A DNA stretch of 64,000 nucleotides from Pseudomonas sp. B21-015 (GCF_024749285.1 NZ_CP087196.1:6076001-6140000), one strand, 5' to 3'; counted from the first letter of the stretch, positions 1-8,600 are shown. Notes: a model not told the origin generated them from the letters alone. Made by a program: numbers and translations.

Positions 1-2
1 AG

Positions 3-1151
3 ATTGCCCGTCGCCTGGCCAAACTCGCCAACGCGCCGTTCATCAAAGTCGAAGCGACCAAATTCACCGAAGTGGGCTACGTCGGCCGCGACGTCGAATC
101 GATCATTCGTGATCTGGCCGACGCCGCGATCAAGCTGCTGCGCGAACAGGAAATGACCAAGGTGCGCCACCGCGCCGAAGACGCCGCCGAAGAGCGCATC
201 CTCGACGCTTTGCTGCCACCGGCACGCATGGGCTTCAGCAACGAGGATGCCGCACCGTCCCAGGATTCCAATACCCGTCAGCTGTTCCGCAAACGCCTGC
301 GTGAAGGCCAGCTGGATGACAAGGAGATCGAAATCGAAGTGGCCGAAGTGACCGGCGTCGATATCTCCGCGCCACCGGGCATGGAAGAAATGACCAACCA
401 GTTGCAGAGCCTGTTCGCCAACATGGGCAAGGGCAAGCGCAAAAACCGCAAGCTCAAGGTCAAGGAAGCGCTGAAACTGGTTCGCGACGAAGAAGCCGGT
501 CGCCTGGTCAACGAAGAAGAATTGAAGGCCAAGGCCCTGGAAGCCGTCGAACAGCACGGCATCGTGTTCATCGATGAAATCGACAAGGTCGCCAAGCGTG
601 GCAACTCCGGCGGCGTCGATGTTTCCCGTGAAGGCGTGCAGCGCGACTTGCTGCCGCTGATCGAAGGCTGCACCGTCAACACCAAGCTGGGCATGGTCAA
701 GACCGACCACATCCTGTTCATCGCCTCCGGTGCGTTCCATCTGAGCAAGCCGAGCGATCTGGTGCCCGAGCTGCAAGGTCGCCTGCCGATTCGAGTCGAA
801 CTCAAGGCCCTGAGTCCGGAAGATTTCGAGCGCATCCTCAGCGAGCCGCATGCATCGCTCACCGAGCAGTATTGTGCATTGCTGAAAACCGAAGGCCTGC
901 TCATCGAATTCCTGCCGGACGGCATCAAGCGTCTCGCCGAGATCGCCTGGCAGGTCAACGAGAAGACCGAAAACATCGGCGCCCGTCGCCTGCACACCCT
1001 GCTCGAGCGTCTGCTCGAAGAGGTGTCGTTCAGCGCCGGCGATCTGGCCAGCACCCACGAGGACAAGCCGATCCTGATCGACGCCGACTACGTCAACAGC
1101 CACCTGGGCGAATTGGCGCAGAACGAAGACCTGTCCCGTTATATCCTGTAG
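3..1151 (+). CDS. hslU: ATP-dependent protease ATPase subunit HslU, 5' end outside the window
   Basis: HslU is the AAA+ unfoldase that feeds proteins to the HslV peptidase in the cytoplasm. The window opens inside the gene: about 382 codons remain of a family length near 445, so the Walker A loop is upstream. Visible are the segment [10 protein letters not shown], a highly charged I-domain insertion (roughly window residues 85-165), the Walker B stretch [10 protein letters not shown], and the sensor-2 region [15 protein letters not shown]. The protein ends LSRYIL, the usual HslU C terminus that docks into HslV. hslV should lie just upstream. The identification is secure; only the start is missing. 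Confidence 0.97.
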   Translation: MARRLAKLANAPFIKVEATKFTEVGYVGRDVESIIRDLADAAIKLLREQEMTKVRHRAEDAAEERILDALLPPARMGFSNEDAAPSQDSNTRQLFRKRLREGQLDDKEIEIEVAEVTGVDISAPPGMEEMTNQLQSLFANMGKGKRKNRKLKVKEALKLVRDEEAGRLVNEEELKAKALEAVEQHGIVFIDEIDKVAKRGNSGGVDVSREGVQRDLLPLIEGCTVNTKLGMVKTDHILFIASGAFHLSKPSDLVPELQGRLPIRVELKALSPEDFERILSEPHASLTEQYCALLKTEGLLIEFLPDGIKRLAEIAWQVNEKTENIGARRLHTLLERLLEEVSFSAGDLASTHEDKPILIDADYVNSHLGELAQNEDLSRYIL

Positions 1152-1176
1152 GTCTCAATCTGTGTGAGCGGGCTTC

Positions 1177-1311
1177 TGTGGCGAGGGAGCTTGCTCCCGC
1201 TGGGTCGCGAAGCCGCCCCAAAAGTCAGTGAATGCGGTCTACCAGACAGACCACATTCACCGAATTTACGGCTGCTGCGCAGCCGAGCGGGAGCAAGCTC
1301 CCTCGCCACAG
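1177..1311. repeat. REP pair, GAGGGAGCTTGCTCCC type
   Basis: Two inverted copies of CTGTGGCGAGGGAGCTTGCT face each other about 100 bases apart, each with an internal GGGAGC/GCTCCC palindrome. The element fills the gap between hslU and the DUF971 gene. The same subtype recurs at 15201 and 27511. Confidence 0.85.
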
Positions 1312-1357
1312 GTCACCCGTCGACACAGGGCCTTCATACAGACGGAAGATCGGCCCC

Positions 1358-1738
1358 ATGACGACCCAACTCCCCACCGACATCAAACTGCACAAAGCCT
1401 CGAAAACCCTGACGCTCAAATACGCGTCCGGCGAGGAATATCACCTGCCCGCCGAGTTCCTTCGCGTGCACTCTCCTTCCGCCGAGGTCCAGGGCCATGG
1501 CAAACCTATCCTGCAATTTGGCAAGATCGGCGTAGGCCTGAGCAAAGTTGAACCGGCGGGTCAGTACGCACTGAAATTGACCTTCGACGACGGCCACGAC
1601 AGCGGCCTGTTCACTTGGGAATATCTGTACCAGCTGGCCGTGCGCCAAGAAGATCTCTGGAGTGATTATCTTGCGGAACTCAAAGCGGCTGGAAAGACCC
1701 GTGACCCGAATGAATCCATCGTCAAGCTGATGCTCTAG
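1358..1738 (+). CDS. DUF971 protein (gamma-butyrobetaine hydroxylase-like N-terminal domain)
   Basis: A 126-residue protein consisting of a single DUF971 domain. The family fold is found at the N terminus of gamma-butyrobetaine hydroxylases and as stand-alone bacterial proteins; its role in bacteria is not settled. The start at 1358 gives MTTQLPTDIKLHKAS, preceded by GGAAGATCGGCCCC; the in-frame extension upstream runs into the repeat and is not protein-like. Conserved-looking blocks are YHLPAEFLRVHSPSAEV and the C-terminal GLFTWEYLYQLA. The gene lies between hslU and phaC1, the same arrangement as in other Pseudomonas. Family assignment is confident, function is not known. Confidence 0.88.
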   Translation: MTTQLPTDIKLHKASKTLTLKYASGEEYHLPAEFLRVHSPSAEVQGHGKPILQFGKIGVGLSKVEPAGQYALKLTFDDGHDSGLFTWEYLYQLAVRQEDLWSDYLAELKAAGKTRDPNESIVKLML

Positions 1739-1854
1739 GTCAGGCCTCGGGGTATTTAGAGGGCATTTTCTAATTCCATCTGTTTGAATGCTTGGCTGCC
1801 GGGCCAACGATTGGCCCGCTTGCGAAAAAAATTAAACTCGGGTAACCAATGGAG

Positions 1855-1871
1855 CTGGCAAGTTCCGTGCA
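1855..1871 (+). promoter_or_regulatory. Sigma-54 (-24/-12) promoter of phaC1
   Basis: The sequence CTGGCAAGTTCCGTGCA matches the TTGGCACG-N4-TTGCA consensus, with invariant GG at 1857-1858 and GC at 1869-1870 in exact spacing. Transcription should start near 1882, about 99 nt before the phaC1 ATG. A sigma-54-type promoter has been proposed upstream of phaC1 in other pseudomonads. No activator site is identified here. Confidence 0.65.
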
Positions 1872-1908
1872 TTTGTAGCTATGCGCAATTAACGGTCACC
1901 CGAGCAGT

Positions 1909-1954
1909 AGTACCTGGCGTTTGCTGTGTGACTACACAGCTGGGCTCAGGTACT
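1909..1954 (+). promoter_or_regulatory. Nested hairpin in the phaC1 leader
   Basis: An outer perfect 8-bp arm pair, AGTACCTG (1909-1916) with CAGGTACT (1947-1954), encloses an inner 7-bp stem, GCTGTGT (1923-1929) with ACACAGC (1934-1940) and a 4-base loop. It lies between the predicted start site and the GGAGC ribosome-binding site. Its role is unknown; it could stabilise the message or act in translation control. Confidence 0.5.
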
Positions 1955-1980
1955 CGCCTCAGGACAATGGAGCGTCGTAG

Positions 1981-3660
1981 ATGAGTAACAAGCAAAACGA
2001 TGACCTGAAATTCCAGGCTTCAGAAAATACCTTGGGACTGAATCCTGTTGTTGGGCTGCGTAGAAAGGATCTACTGGGTTCCGCTCGAATGGTGCTGACC
2101 CAGGCCATCAGGCAACCCATCCACAGTGCCAGACACGTCGCCCATTTCGGCATCGAACTCAAGAACGTGCTGCTCGGAAAATCCGAGCTCCGACCGCAAA
2201 GCGATGACCGTCGCTTCCTCGACCCGGCCTGGAGTCAGAACCCGCTCTACAAACGTTATTTGCAAACTTATCTGGCATGGCGCAAGGAACTTCACGCCTG
2301 GATCGATGACAGCAACCTCTCGCCCAAGGACGTCGCTCGCGGGCATTTCGTGGTCAATCTGATGACCGAAGCCATGGCCCCGACCAACACGGCGGCCAAC
2401 CCGGCGGCAGTCAAACGCTTCTTCGAAACCGGTGGGAAAAGCCTGCTCGATGGCCTCTCCCACCTGGCCAAGGACCTGGTACACAACGGCGGCATGCCAA
2501 GCCAGGTCAACATGGGCGCATTCGAAGTCGGCAAGAGCCTGGGCGTGACCGAAGGCGCGGTGGTCTTTCGCAACGACGTGCTGGAGCTGATCCAGTACCG
2601 GCCGATCACCGAGCAAGTGCATGAGCGCCCACTGCTGGTGGTGCCGCCGCAGATCAACAAGTTCTATGTTTTCGACCTGAGCCCGGACAAGAGCCTGGCG
2701 CGTTTCTGCCTGCGCAACAACGTGCAGACGTTCATCGTCAGCTGGCGCAACCCGACCAAGGAGCAACGCGAGTGGGGTCTGTCGACCTACATCGAAGCGC
2801 TCAAGGAAGCAGTCGACGTGGTCACTGCGATCACCGGCAGTAAAGATGTGAACATGCTCGGTGCATGCTCCGGCGGCATCACCTGCACCGCCCTGCTGGG
2901 TCACTACGCAGCGATCGGCGAGAAGAAGGTCAACGCCCTGACGCTGCTGGTCAGCGTGCTCGACACCACCCTCGACAGCGACGTGGCCCTGTTCGTCGAC
3001 GAGCAAACCCTCGAAGCCGCCAAGCGCCATTCCTACCAGGCCGGTGTGCTGGAAGGTCGCGACATGGCGAGAGTCTTCGCCTGGATGCGCCCCAACGACC
3101 TGATCTGGAACTACTGGGTCAACAACTACCTGTTGGGCAACGAGCCACCGGTTTTCGACATTCTGTTCTGGAACAACGACACCACCCGGTTGCCGGCGGC
3201 GTTCCACGGCGACCTGATCGAGATGTTCAAAAACAACCCATTGATCCGCCCCGATGCACTGGAAGTGTGCGGCACACCGATCGACCTCAAGCAGGTGACT
3301 GCCGACATCTTTTCCCTGGCCGGCACCAACGATCACATCACCCCGTGGAAGTCCTGCTACAAATCCGCGCAGCTGTTCGGTGGCAAGGTAGAGTTCGTGC
3401 TGTCCAGCAGCGGGCATATCCAGAGCATCCTGAACCCGCCGGGCAATCCGAAAGCGCGCTACATGACCAGCACCGAGATGCCGGTCAAGGCCGAGGACTG
3501 GATGGAAAACTCCACCAAGCACACCGACTCCTGGTGGTTGCATTGGCAGGCGTGGCAGGCCGAGCGTTCGGGCAAACTGAAGAAATCCCCCGCCAGCCTT
3601 GGCAACAAGGCCTATCCCGCAGGTGAGGCGTCGCCGGGCACTTACGTGCATGAACGTTGA
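1981..3660 (+). CDS. phaC1: Class II poly(3-hydroxyalkanoate) synthase PhaC1
   Basis: PhaC1 polymerises (R)-3-hydroxyacyl-CoA, mainly C6-C14, into medium-chain-length PHA at the granule surface. The 559-residue length is typical of class II synthases. The lipase-like box GACSGG places the nucleophile at Cys296, with Asp451 (in TNDHITPW) and His479 (in SSGHIQS) completing the triad at the positions known for this class. It has no signal peptide or membrane segment. A GGAGC ribosome-binding site precedes the ATG. It heads phaC1-phaZ-phaC2-phaD. Codons 3-6 give an A-rich AACAAGCAAAAC (1987-1998), near the expected position of a Crc/Hfq catabolite-repression target, although the match to AAnAAnAA is imperfect. 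Confidence 0.98.
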   Translation: MSNKQNDDLKFQASENTLGLNPVVGLRRKDLLGSARMVLTQAIRQPIHSARHVAHFGIELKNVLLGKSELRPQSDDRRFLDPAWSQNPLYKRYLQTYLAWRKELHAWIDDSNLSPKDVARGHFVVNLMTEAMAPTNTAANPAAVKRFFETGGKSLLDGLSHLAKDLVHNGGMPSQVNMGAFEVGKSLGVTEGAVVFRNDVLELIQYRPITEQVHERPLLVVPPQINKFYVFDLSPDKSLARFCLRNNVQTFIVSWRNPTKEQREWGLSTYIEALKEAVDVVTAITGSKDVNMLGACSGGITCTALLGHYAAIGEKKVNALTLLVSVLDTTLDSDVALFVDEQTLEAAKRHSYQAGVLEGRDMARVFAWMRPNDLIWNYWVNNYLLGNEPPVFDILFWNNDTTRLPAAFHGDLIEMFKNNPLIRPDALEVCGTPIDLKQVTADIFSLAGTNDHITPWKSCYKSAQLFGGKVEFVLSSSGHIQSILNPPGNPKARYMTSTEMPVKAEDWMENSTKHTDSWWLHWQAWQAERSGKLKKSPASLGNKAYPAGEASPGTYVHER

Positions 3661-3680
3661 GCTTCCAATAACTCGCAGTC

Positions 3681-3702
3681 CGCGGCACTGGGAGGTGCCG
3701 CG
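3681..3702 (+). terminator. Intercistronic hairpin between phaC1 and phaZ
   Basis: CGCGGCAC (3681-3688) pairs perfectly with GTGCCGCG (3695-3702) around a 6-base loop. No strong T tract follows, so it may act as a partial terminator or a 3'-end stabiliser of phaC1 mRNA rather than a full stop. Confidence 0.5.
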
Positions 3703-3794
3703 ATCTCAATCAATCACCCTTGAGGCCAGCCTCGAATATTCTGCGACGGCCCGGGACGGCTGGATCAGCGTTTAAAACCTACAGGGCTTCGTGC

Positions 3795-4649
3795 ATGCCG
3801 CAACCGTTCATATTTCGTACCGTCAACCTGGATGGCCAGACCCTCCGCACCGCGGTACGCCCCGGCAAGCCTCACTTGACGCCCTTGCTGATTTTCAACG
3901 GCATCGGTGCCAACCTGGAGCTGATATTTCCGTTCGTCCAGGCGCTGGATCCGGACCTGGAAGTCATCGCCTTCGACGTACCCGGTGTCGGCGGCTCATC
4001 GACTCCCAACCGCCCGTATCGATTCTCGGGTCTGGCGAAACTCACGGCGCGAATGCTCGACTATCTCGATTACGGGCAGGTCAATGTCATCGGCGTGTCG
4101 TGGGGTGGCGCTCTGGCGCAGCAATTTGCCCATGACTATCCCGAGCGCTGCAAGAAGCTGGTGCTGGCGGCCACGGCTGCCGGCGCCGTGATGGTTCCGG
4201 GCAAGCCGAAAGTGCTGTGGATGATGGCCAGCCCACGGCGCTACGTCCAGCCATCCCATGTGATCCGCATCGCACCGATGATCTATGGCGGCTCGTTCCG
4301 TCGCGATCCGACCCTGGCTGCCAGTCATGCCGCCAGGGTCCGTTCGGCAGGCAAACTCGGCTACTACTGGCAGCTGTTCGCCGGCCTCGGTTGGACCAGC
4401 ATTCACTGGCTGCACAAGATCCACCAACCCACTCTGGTGCTGGCCGGCGACGACGACCCACTGATCCCGCTGATCAATATGCGCATGCTGGCCTGGCGAA
4501 TTCCCAACGCCCAACTGCACATCATCGACGACGGGCATCTGTTTCTGATTACCCGGGCCGAAGCGGTGGCACCGATCATCATGAAATTTCTCGAGGAGGA
4601 ACGTCAGCGCGCAGTGATGCATCCGCACCCTGCGCCATCGGGTGGTTAA
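3795..4649 (+). CDS. phaZ: Intracellular medium-chain-length PHA depolymerase PhaZ
   Basis: PhaZ is the granule-bound serine hydrolase that releases 3-hydroxyalkanoic acids from stored PHA. The ATG at 3795 gives MPQPFIFRTV and 284 residues, the usual family size; the longer frame from a TTG at 3720 is not protein-like. It is an alpha/beta hydrolase with lipase box GVSWGG, putting the nucleophile at Ser102, the known position in this enzyme. Later blocks LAGDDDPLIP and DDGHLFLIT carry the likely Asp and His. It lies between the two synthase genes, so polymer synthesis and mobilisation are encoded together. Confidence 0.96.
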   Translation: MPQPFIFRTVNLDGQTLRTAVRPGKPHLTPLLIFNGIGANLELIFPFVQALDPDLEVIAFDVPGVGGSSTPNRPYRFSGLAKLTARMLDYLDYGQVNVIGVSWGGALAQQFAHDYPERCKKLVLAATAAGAVMVPGKPKVLWMMASPRRYVQPSHVIRIAPMIYGGSFRRDPTLAASHAARVRSAGKLGYYWQLFAGLGWTSIHWLHKIHQPTLVLAGDDDPLIPLINMRMLAWRIPNAQLHIIDDGHLFLITRAEAVAPIIMKFLEEERQRAVMHPHPAPSGG

Positions 4650-4777
4650 CCGACTCCGGCTTTTATTTATGAAAAGGGGTCGGCAGGAGGCCAGGCCGCG
4701 CAACATCCCGCAACAGCGTCTATGGTGTTTTGTTCGGCGTGTCTGTTTTTGGCCTGATGACGAAGGAGTGTTGACTC

Positions 4778-6460
4778 ATGCGCGACAAACCAGCGAAGGG
4801 CTCTTTGCCCACTCCCGCTGCATTCATCAACGCACAGAGTGCGGTTACCGGTCTGCGCGGCCGGGACTTGCTTTCGACCATGCGCAGCCTCGCCACCCAC
4901 GGCCTGCGCAACCCGGTGTATACGGCCCGGCATGCCTTGAAGCTGGGCGGCCAACTGGGCCGCGTGCTGCTGGGTGAAACCCTGCACCCGATCAACCCGC
5001 AGGACAATCGCTTTGCCGATCCGGCGTGGAGCCTCAATCCTTTTTATCGCCGCAGCTTGCAGGCTTATCTGAGCTGGCAGAAAGAGGTCAAGAACTGGAT
5101 CGACGAAAGCAACCTGAGCCCGGACGATCGCGCCCGCGCCCACTTTGCCTTTACCTTGATCAACGACGCCGTGGCACCGTCCAACACCTTGCTCAATCCG
5201 CTGGCGATCAAGGAGATATTCAACTCTGGCGGCCACAGTCTGGTGCGGGGTGTCGGCCATCTTCTCGACGACCTCCTGCACAACCACGGCCTGCCCAGGC
5301 AAGTCACCAAACAAGCATTCGAGGTGGGCAAAACGGTCGCCACCACCACCGGTTCCGTGGTGTTTCGCAATGAGCTGCTGGAGCTGATCCAGTACAAGCC
5401 AATGAGCGAAAAACAGTATGCCAAGCCGTTGCTGATCGTGCCGCCACAGATCAACAAGTTCTACATTTTCGACTTGAGCCCCAACAACAGCTTCGTCCAG
5501 TTCGCCCTTAAGAACGGCTTGCAGACGTTCATTATCAGCTGGCGCAATCCCGATGTGCGTCATCGCGAATGGGGGCTGTCGTCTTACGTCGAAGCCGCCG
5601 AAGAAGCGATGAATGTGTGCCGGGCGATCACCGGCGCTCGCGAGGTCAACCTGATGGGGGCCTGCGCCGGCGGGCTGACCATCGCCGCGCTGCAAGGGCA
5701 TTTGCAGGCCAAGCGGCAGCTGCGGCGGGTGTCCAGCGCGACCTACCTGGTCAGCCTGCTCGACAGTCAGATAGACAGCCCCGCAACTCTTTTCGCCGAC
5801 GAGCAGACACTGGAAGCGGCCAAGCGCCGCTCGTACCAGAAGGGCGTGCTGGAAGGTCGTGACATGGCCAGGGTTTTTGCCTGGATGCGCCCCAACGATT
5901 TGATCTGGAATTACTTCGTCAATAACTACCTGCTGGGCAAGGAGCCGGCGGCGTTCGACATCCTCTACTGGAACAACGACAACACGCGCCTGCCGGCAGC
6001 GTTTCATGGTGATCTGCTGGACTTTTTCAAGCACAACCCGCTGAGTCATCCGGGCGGGCTGGAAGTGTGCGGCACACCGATTGACCTGCAGAAAGTCACC
6101 GTCGACAGTTTCAGCGTGGCCGGCATCAACGATCACATCACCCCCTGGGATGCGGTGTATCGCTCGACATTGCTGCTGGGTGGCGAACGGCGCTTCGTGC
6201 TGTCCAACAGCGGTCATGTGCAGAGCATTCTCAACCCGCCCCACAATCCGAAAGCCAACTACGTCGAGAACCCGAAAATGAGCAGCGACCCGCGAGCCTG
6301 GTATTACGATGCCAAGCGCGCCGACGGCAGTTGGTGGACGCAATGGCTGGGCTGGATTCAGGAACGCTCTGGCGCACAACGCGAAACCCTGATGACCCTC
6401 GGCAACCAGAACTACCCACCGATGGAGGCAGCACCCGGTACTTACGTGCGCGTGCGCTGA
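4778..6460 (+). CDS. phaC2: Class II poly(3-hydroxyalkanoate) synthase PhaC2
   Basis: This is the second mcl-PHA synthase, a 560-residue paralogue of PhaC1 with the same architecture. The box GACAGG places the nucleophile at Cys296; Asp452 (INDHITPW) and His480 (NSGHVQS) complete the triad. The ATG at 4778 follows a strong GAAGGAG ribosome-binding site. Like PhaC1 it ends in a typical APGTYV segment. Two synthases flanking a depolymerase is the standard mcl-PHA arrangement and usually gives overlapping but not identical substrate preference. Confidence 0.97.
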   Translation: MRDKPAKGSLPTPAAFINAQSAVTGLRGRDLLSTMRSLATHGLRNPVYTARHALKLGGQLGRVLLGETLHPINPQDNRFADPAWSLNPFYRRSLQAYLSWQKEVKNWIDESNLSPDDRARAHFAFTLINDAVAPSNTLLNPLAIKEIFNSGGHSLVRGVGHLLDDLLHNHGLPRQVTKQAFEVGKTVATTTGSVVFRNELLELIQYKPMSEKQYAKPLLIVPPQINKFYIFDLSPNNSFVQFALKNGLQTFIISWRNPDVRHREWGLSSYVEAAEEAMNVCRAITGAREVNLMGACAGGLTIAALQGHLQAKRQLRRVSSATYLVSLLDSQIDSPATLFADEQTLEAAKRRSYQKGVLEGRDMARVFAWMRPNDLIWNYFVNNYLLGKEPAAFDILYWNNDNTRLPAAFHGDLLDFFKHNPLSHPGGLEVCGTPIDLQKVTVDSFSVAGINDHITPWDAVYRSTLLLGGERRFVLSNSGHVQSILNPPHNPKANYVENPKMSSDPRAWYYDAKRADGSWWTQWLGWIQERSGAQRETLMTLGNQNYPPMEAAPGTYVRVR

Positions 6461-6471
6461 CGTTCAACAAA

Positions 6472-6493
6472 CCACGGCCGGAAATGGCCGTGG
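6472..6493 (+). terminator. Hairpin between phaC2 and phaD
   Basis: CCACGGCC (6472-6479) and GGCCGTGG (6486-6493) form a perfect 8-bp stem with a 6-base loop. No U-run follows, so termination would be incomplete; it may set the phaC2/phaD mRNA ratio. Confidence 0.45.
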
Positions 6494-6519
6494 ACTGACT
6501 CGACCATTAAGAAGACTGG

Positions 6520-7140
6520 ATGAAAACCCGCGACCGGATTCTCGAATGTGCCCTGCAGTTGTTCAATCAGAAGGGTGAACCGAACGTGTCCACCATGGAA
6601 GTTGCCAACGAAATGGGCATCAGCCCGGGCAACCTCTACTACCACTTCCACGGCAAGGAACCGTTGATTCTCGGGCTATTCGAGCGCTTCCAGGCCGAAC
6701 TGACGCCCTTGCTCGATCCACCGTCCGATGTGGAATTGGCACCCGATGATTACTGGCTGTTCCTGCACCTGATCATCGAACGCCTGGCCCACTACCGGTT
6801 TCTGTTCCAGGACCTGTCGAACCTTGCCGGCCGCCTGCCGAAACTGGCCAAGGGGATCCGCAACCTGCTCAATGCATTGAAGCGCACTCTGGCTTCATTG
6901 CTGGCACAGTTGAAGGCTCAGGGTCAGCTGGTCAGTGACACCCAGGCGCTGGGACAACTGGTGGAGCAAATCACCATGACGTTGCTGTTCTCGCTGGACT
7001 ATCAGCGGATTCTCGACCGTGAAGGTGAAGTGCGACTGGTGGTGTATCAGATCATGATGCTGGTGGCGCCGCACTTGCTGCCACCGGTGAAAGTCGCGAC
7101 CGAGCGGTTGGCGTTGCAGTACCTGGAGGAGCACGACTAA
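6520..7140 (+). CDS. phaD: TetR-family regulator of PHA genes, PhaD
   Basis: A 206-residue TetR-type DNA-binding protein. The N-terminal helix-turn-helix covers about residues 22-45, including MEVANEMGISPGNLYYHF; the remainder is an all-helical ligand-binding and dimerisation domain. In P. putida, PhaD activates phaC1 and phaIF expression, probably sensing an acyl-CoA intermediate. It lies 59 bases after phaC2 and converges on phaF. A purine-rich AAGAAG precedes the ATG. Assignment is strong by homology and position; the effector is inferred from the P. putida work. Confidence 0.93.
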   Translation: MKTRDRILECALQLFNQKGEPNVSTMEVANEMGISPGNLYYHFHGKEPLILGLFERFQAELTPLLDPPSDVELAPDDYWLFLHLIIERLAHYRFLFQDLSNLAGRLPKLAKGIRNLLNALKRTLASLLAQLKAQGQLVSDTQALGQLVEQITMTLLFSLDYQRILDREGEVRLVVYQIMMLVAPHLLPPVKVATERLALQYLEEHD

Positions 7141-7142
7141 CC

Positions 7143-7171
7143 CTGTGGGAGCGGGCTTGCTCGCTCCCACA
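7143..7171. repeat. Single REP hairpin after phaD
   Basis: One copy only: GTGGGAGCGGGCTTGCTCGCTCCCAC, a near-perfect palindrome directly after the phaD stop codon, unlike the paired copies found elsewhere in the window. Confidence 0.7.
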
Positions 7172-7206
7172 TTGGATCAGTGGTGTTCTTTAGAATGTGT
7201 GTGCAA

Positions 7207-7245
7207 ACAAAAACGCCCGACCTTTACAGGCCGGGCGCTTTTTTG
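7207..7245. terminator. Bidirectional terminator between phaD and phaF
   Basis: A GC-rich stem (CGCCCGACC with GGCCGGGCG, one mismatch) has A-runs on one side and a T-run on the other. It can therefore terminate both converging transcripts, phaC1-phaD from the left and phaI-phaF from the right. Confidence 0.8.
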
Positions 7246-7256
7246 AGTCCTGAAAA

Positions 7257-8039
7257 TCAGGACTGACTGGTTGGCGCCGGAGCCGGCGCGGCAGTCGGGG
7301 TTACAGCAAGGGTCGGCGCAGTGCCGGAGTTTGCCGTACTGACCGGGGTTGCCGGCTTGGCGGCAGCCGCTGCCGGTTTCGGTGCAGCCACTTTCGGGGC
7401 TGCCGGCTTTTTCACTGCAGGCTTCTTCGCAGCAGCGGGTTTAGCCGCTGCGGTTTTAGCTGCAGGTTTGGCCGCCGGTTTAGCAGCAGGTTTAGCGGCC
7501 GCTTTGGCTGCAGGTTTCGCCGCGGCAGTTTTGGTCGCCGGTTTAGCGGCAGCCTTGGCCAATGGTTTGGCAGCGCTTTTGGCTGCAGGTTTGGCCGCCG
7601 CGGTTTTCGCCGCAACAGGCGCAACCTTGGCACCGGTGAGTTTTTCGATTTGCTTGGTCAACGTATCGACCTTGCTGTGCAGTGCTTTGACTTCATTGCG
7701 GCTCGGTACACCCAGGCGCGAAATGGCACTGTTCAGGCGCTTGTCAAAAGCCCCTTCCAGCTCATCCCACTTGCCCAGTGCGCGATCTTTCACGCCGCTG
7801 ATGCGCGACTTGGCCGACGAAGCGGAGTCCTTGGCGGCATCGACTTTCTTGCCGACAGCACTCTTGGTGAGCTTCTCGGCCTTCTCGCCGTCCTTAACCA
7901 ATGCATCGAAGAGCTTGCTACCGTCAGTGTCGATCTTCGAGTACACGCCTAAACCAGCCAGCCAGATCTTGCGGGAGTAGTCTTCGACCTTCCCGATCCA
8001 CGAGCTGCCTTCTTTTTCAGTATTCTTTTTGCCAGCCAT
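7257..8039 (-). CDS. phaF: PHA granule-associated protein PhaF (phasin with histone-like tail)
   Basis: PhaF binds PHA granules by its N-terminal phasin domain and the nucleoid by a basic C-terminal tail, helping granules to be shared between daughter cells. The start at 8039 gives MAGKKNTEKE and 260 residues, with AAGGAG just upstream; an upstream in-frame start would add 10 unlikely residues. Residues about 15-140 are the phasin region, including VEDYSRKIWLAGLGVYSK, which is shared with PhaI, and a leucine-zipper-like stretch near LHSKVDTLTKQIEKL. Residues about 147-230 are Ala/Lys/Pro-rich AAKPA-type repeats resembling histone H1. It follows phaI after 10 bases. Confidence 0.96.
   Translation of the reverse strand: MAGKKNTEKEGSSWIGKVEDYSRKIWLAGLGVYSKIDTDGSKLFDALVKDGEKAEKLTKSAVGKKVDAAKDSASSAKSRISGVKDRALGKWDELEGAFDKRLNSAISRLGVPSRNEVKALHSKVDTLTKQIEKLTGAKVAPVAAKTAAAKPAAKSAAKPLAKAAAKPATKTAAAKPAAKAAAKPAAKPAAKPAAKTAAAKPAAAKKPAVKKPAAPKVAAPKPAAAAAKPATPVSTANSGTAPTLAVTPTAAPAPAPTSQS
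7358..7634 (-). repeat. AAKPA-type tandem coding repeats inside phaF
   Basis: This segment encodes more than ten imperfect repeats of the kind AAAKPA. It is low-complexity at the DNA level, with alternating GGTTTAGC/GGCAGG-like units, and is therefore liable to repeat-number change by slippage or recombination. Confidence 0.8.
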
Positions 8040-8049
8040 CCCGTTCTCC

Positions 8050-8472
8050 TTAAGATTTACGCGCGACACGTTCGAGCAATGCTGTCAGCTCATCGAGCTT
8101 AGCAGAGAGTGTCTCAACGTCATGTTTAGACGGAATGCCGATACGATTCAAGGCACTTGCGATGCGCGTATCGAAAGCCTTCTCGACTTTGTCGAGTTGA
8201 AGTTCAACTTTGCCTTTGAAAGTGCTCACTTCACTCTTGGCTTCATCGATCTCGGCATTGGCCGCTTCAAGCTTCTCAGTGACGACTTTTTTGCCTTTCT
8301 TTTCAACAGCTTGACCAGCCTTGATCAACTCTTGAACGTACTCGCTACCCTCTTGACCGACCTTGGTGTAAGCACCCAGGCCTGCCAGCCAGATCTTGCG
8401 GGCATACGATTTGACGTCGCTCGGAGCGTTAGTCTCGACGTCGACTTTTTTCTTCAAAATAACTTTGGCCAT
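8050..8472 (-). CDS. phaI: PHA granule-associated phasin PhaI
   Basis: A 140-residue phasin coating PHA granules. The start at 8472 gives MAKVILKKK, with GAGGT upstream. It shares the SYARKIWLAGLGAYTKVGQEG segment with the N-terminal region of PhaF and is strongly helical with heptad patterns (about residues 55-125), but lacks the basic tail. It is the promoter-proximal gene of phaI-phaF; the two genes are 10 bases apart and surely co-transcribed, under PhaD and carbon-source control in relatives. Confidence 0.95.
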   Translation of the reverse strand: MAKVILKKKVDVETNAPSDVKSYARKIWLAGLGAYTKVGQEGSEYVQELIKAGQAVEKKGKKVVTEKLEAANAEIDEAKSEVSTFKGKVELQLDKVEKAFDTRIASALNRIGIPSKHDVETLSAKLDELTALLERVARKS

Positions 8473-8600
8473 GGTGCACCTCACGCGCAGAAGGGTTGAG
8501 GAACTGCCCGCAAAGAGTCGGGCTCAGGCACAAAGTAGTGAGAATAATTAGAAACGGCACCCTAACAAGTGACATAAACCTTTGGGCACACCACAAACAA

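Noticed and set aside
2071..3651. 526-codon open frame antisense to phaC1
   Set aside because: It lies wholly inside phaC1 on the other strand. Long antisense frames are expected in GC-rich genes with strong third-position bias, and the translated product has no recognisable domain.
4667..6379. 570-codon open frame antisense to phaC2
   Set aside because: Same explanation as for phaC1; the product strikingly resembles the antisense product of phaC1 only because the two sense genes are paralogues.
7358..7634. Alternating repeat units considered as a CRISPR or other tandem array
   Set aside because: The periodicity is explained by AAKPA codons of phaF; there are no spacers of constant length and no cas genes.
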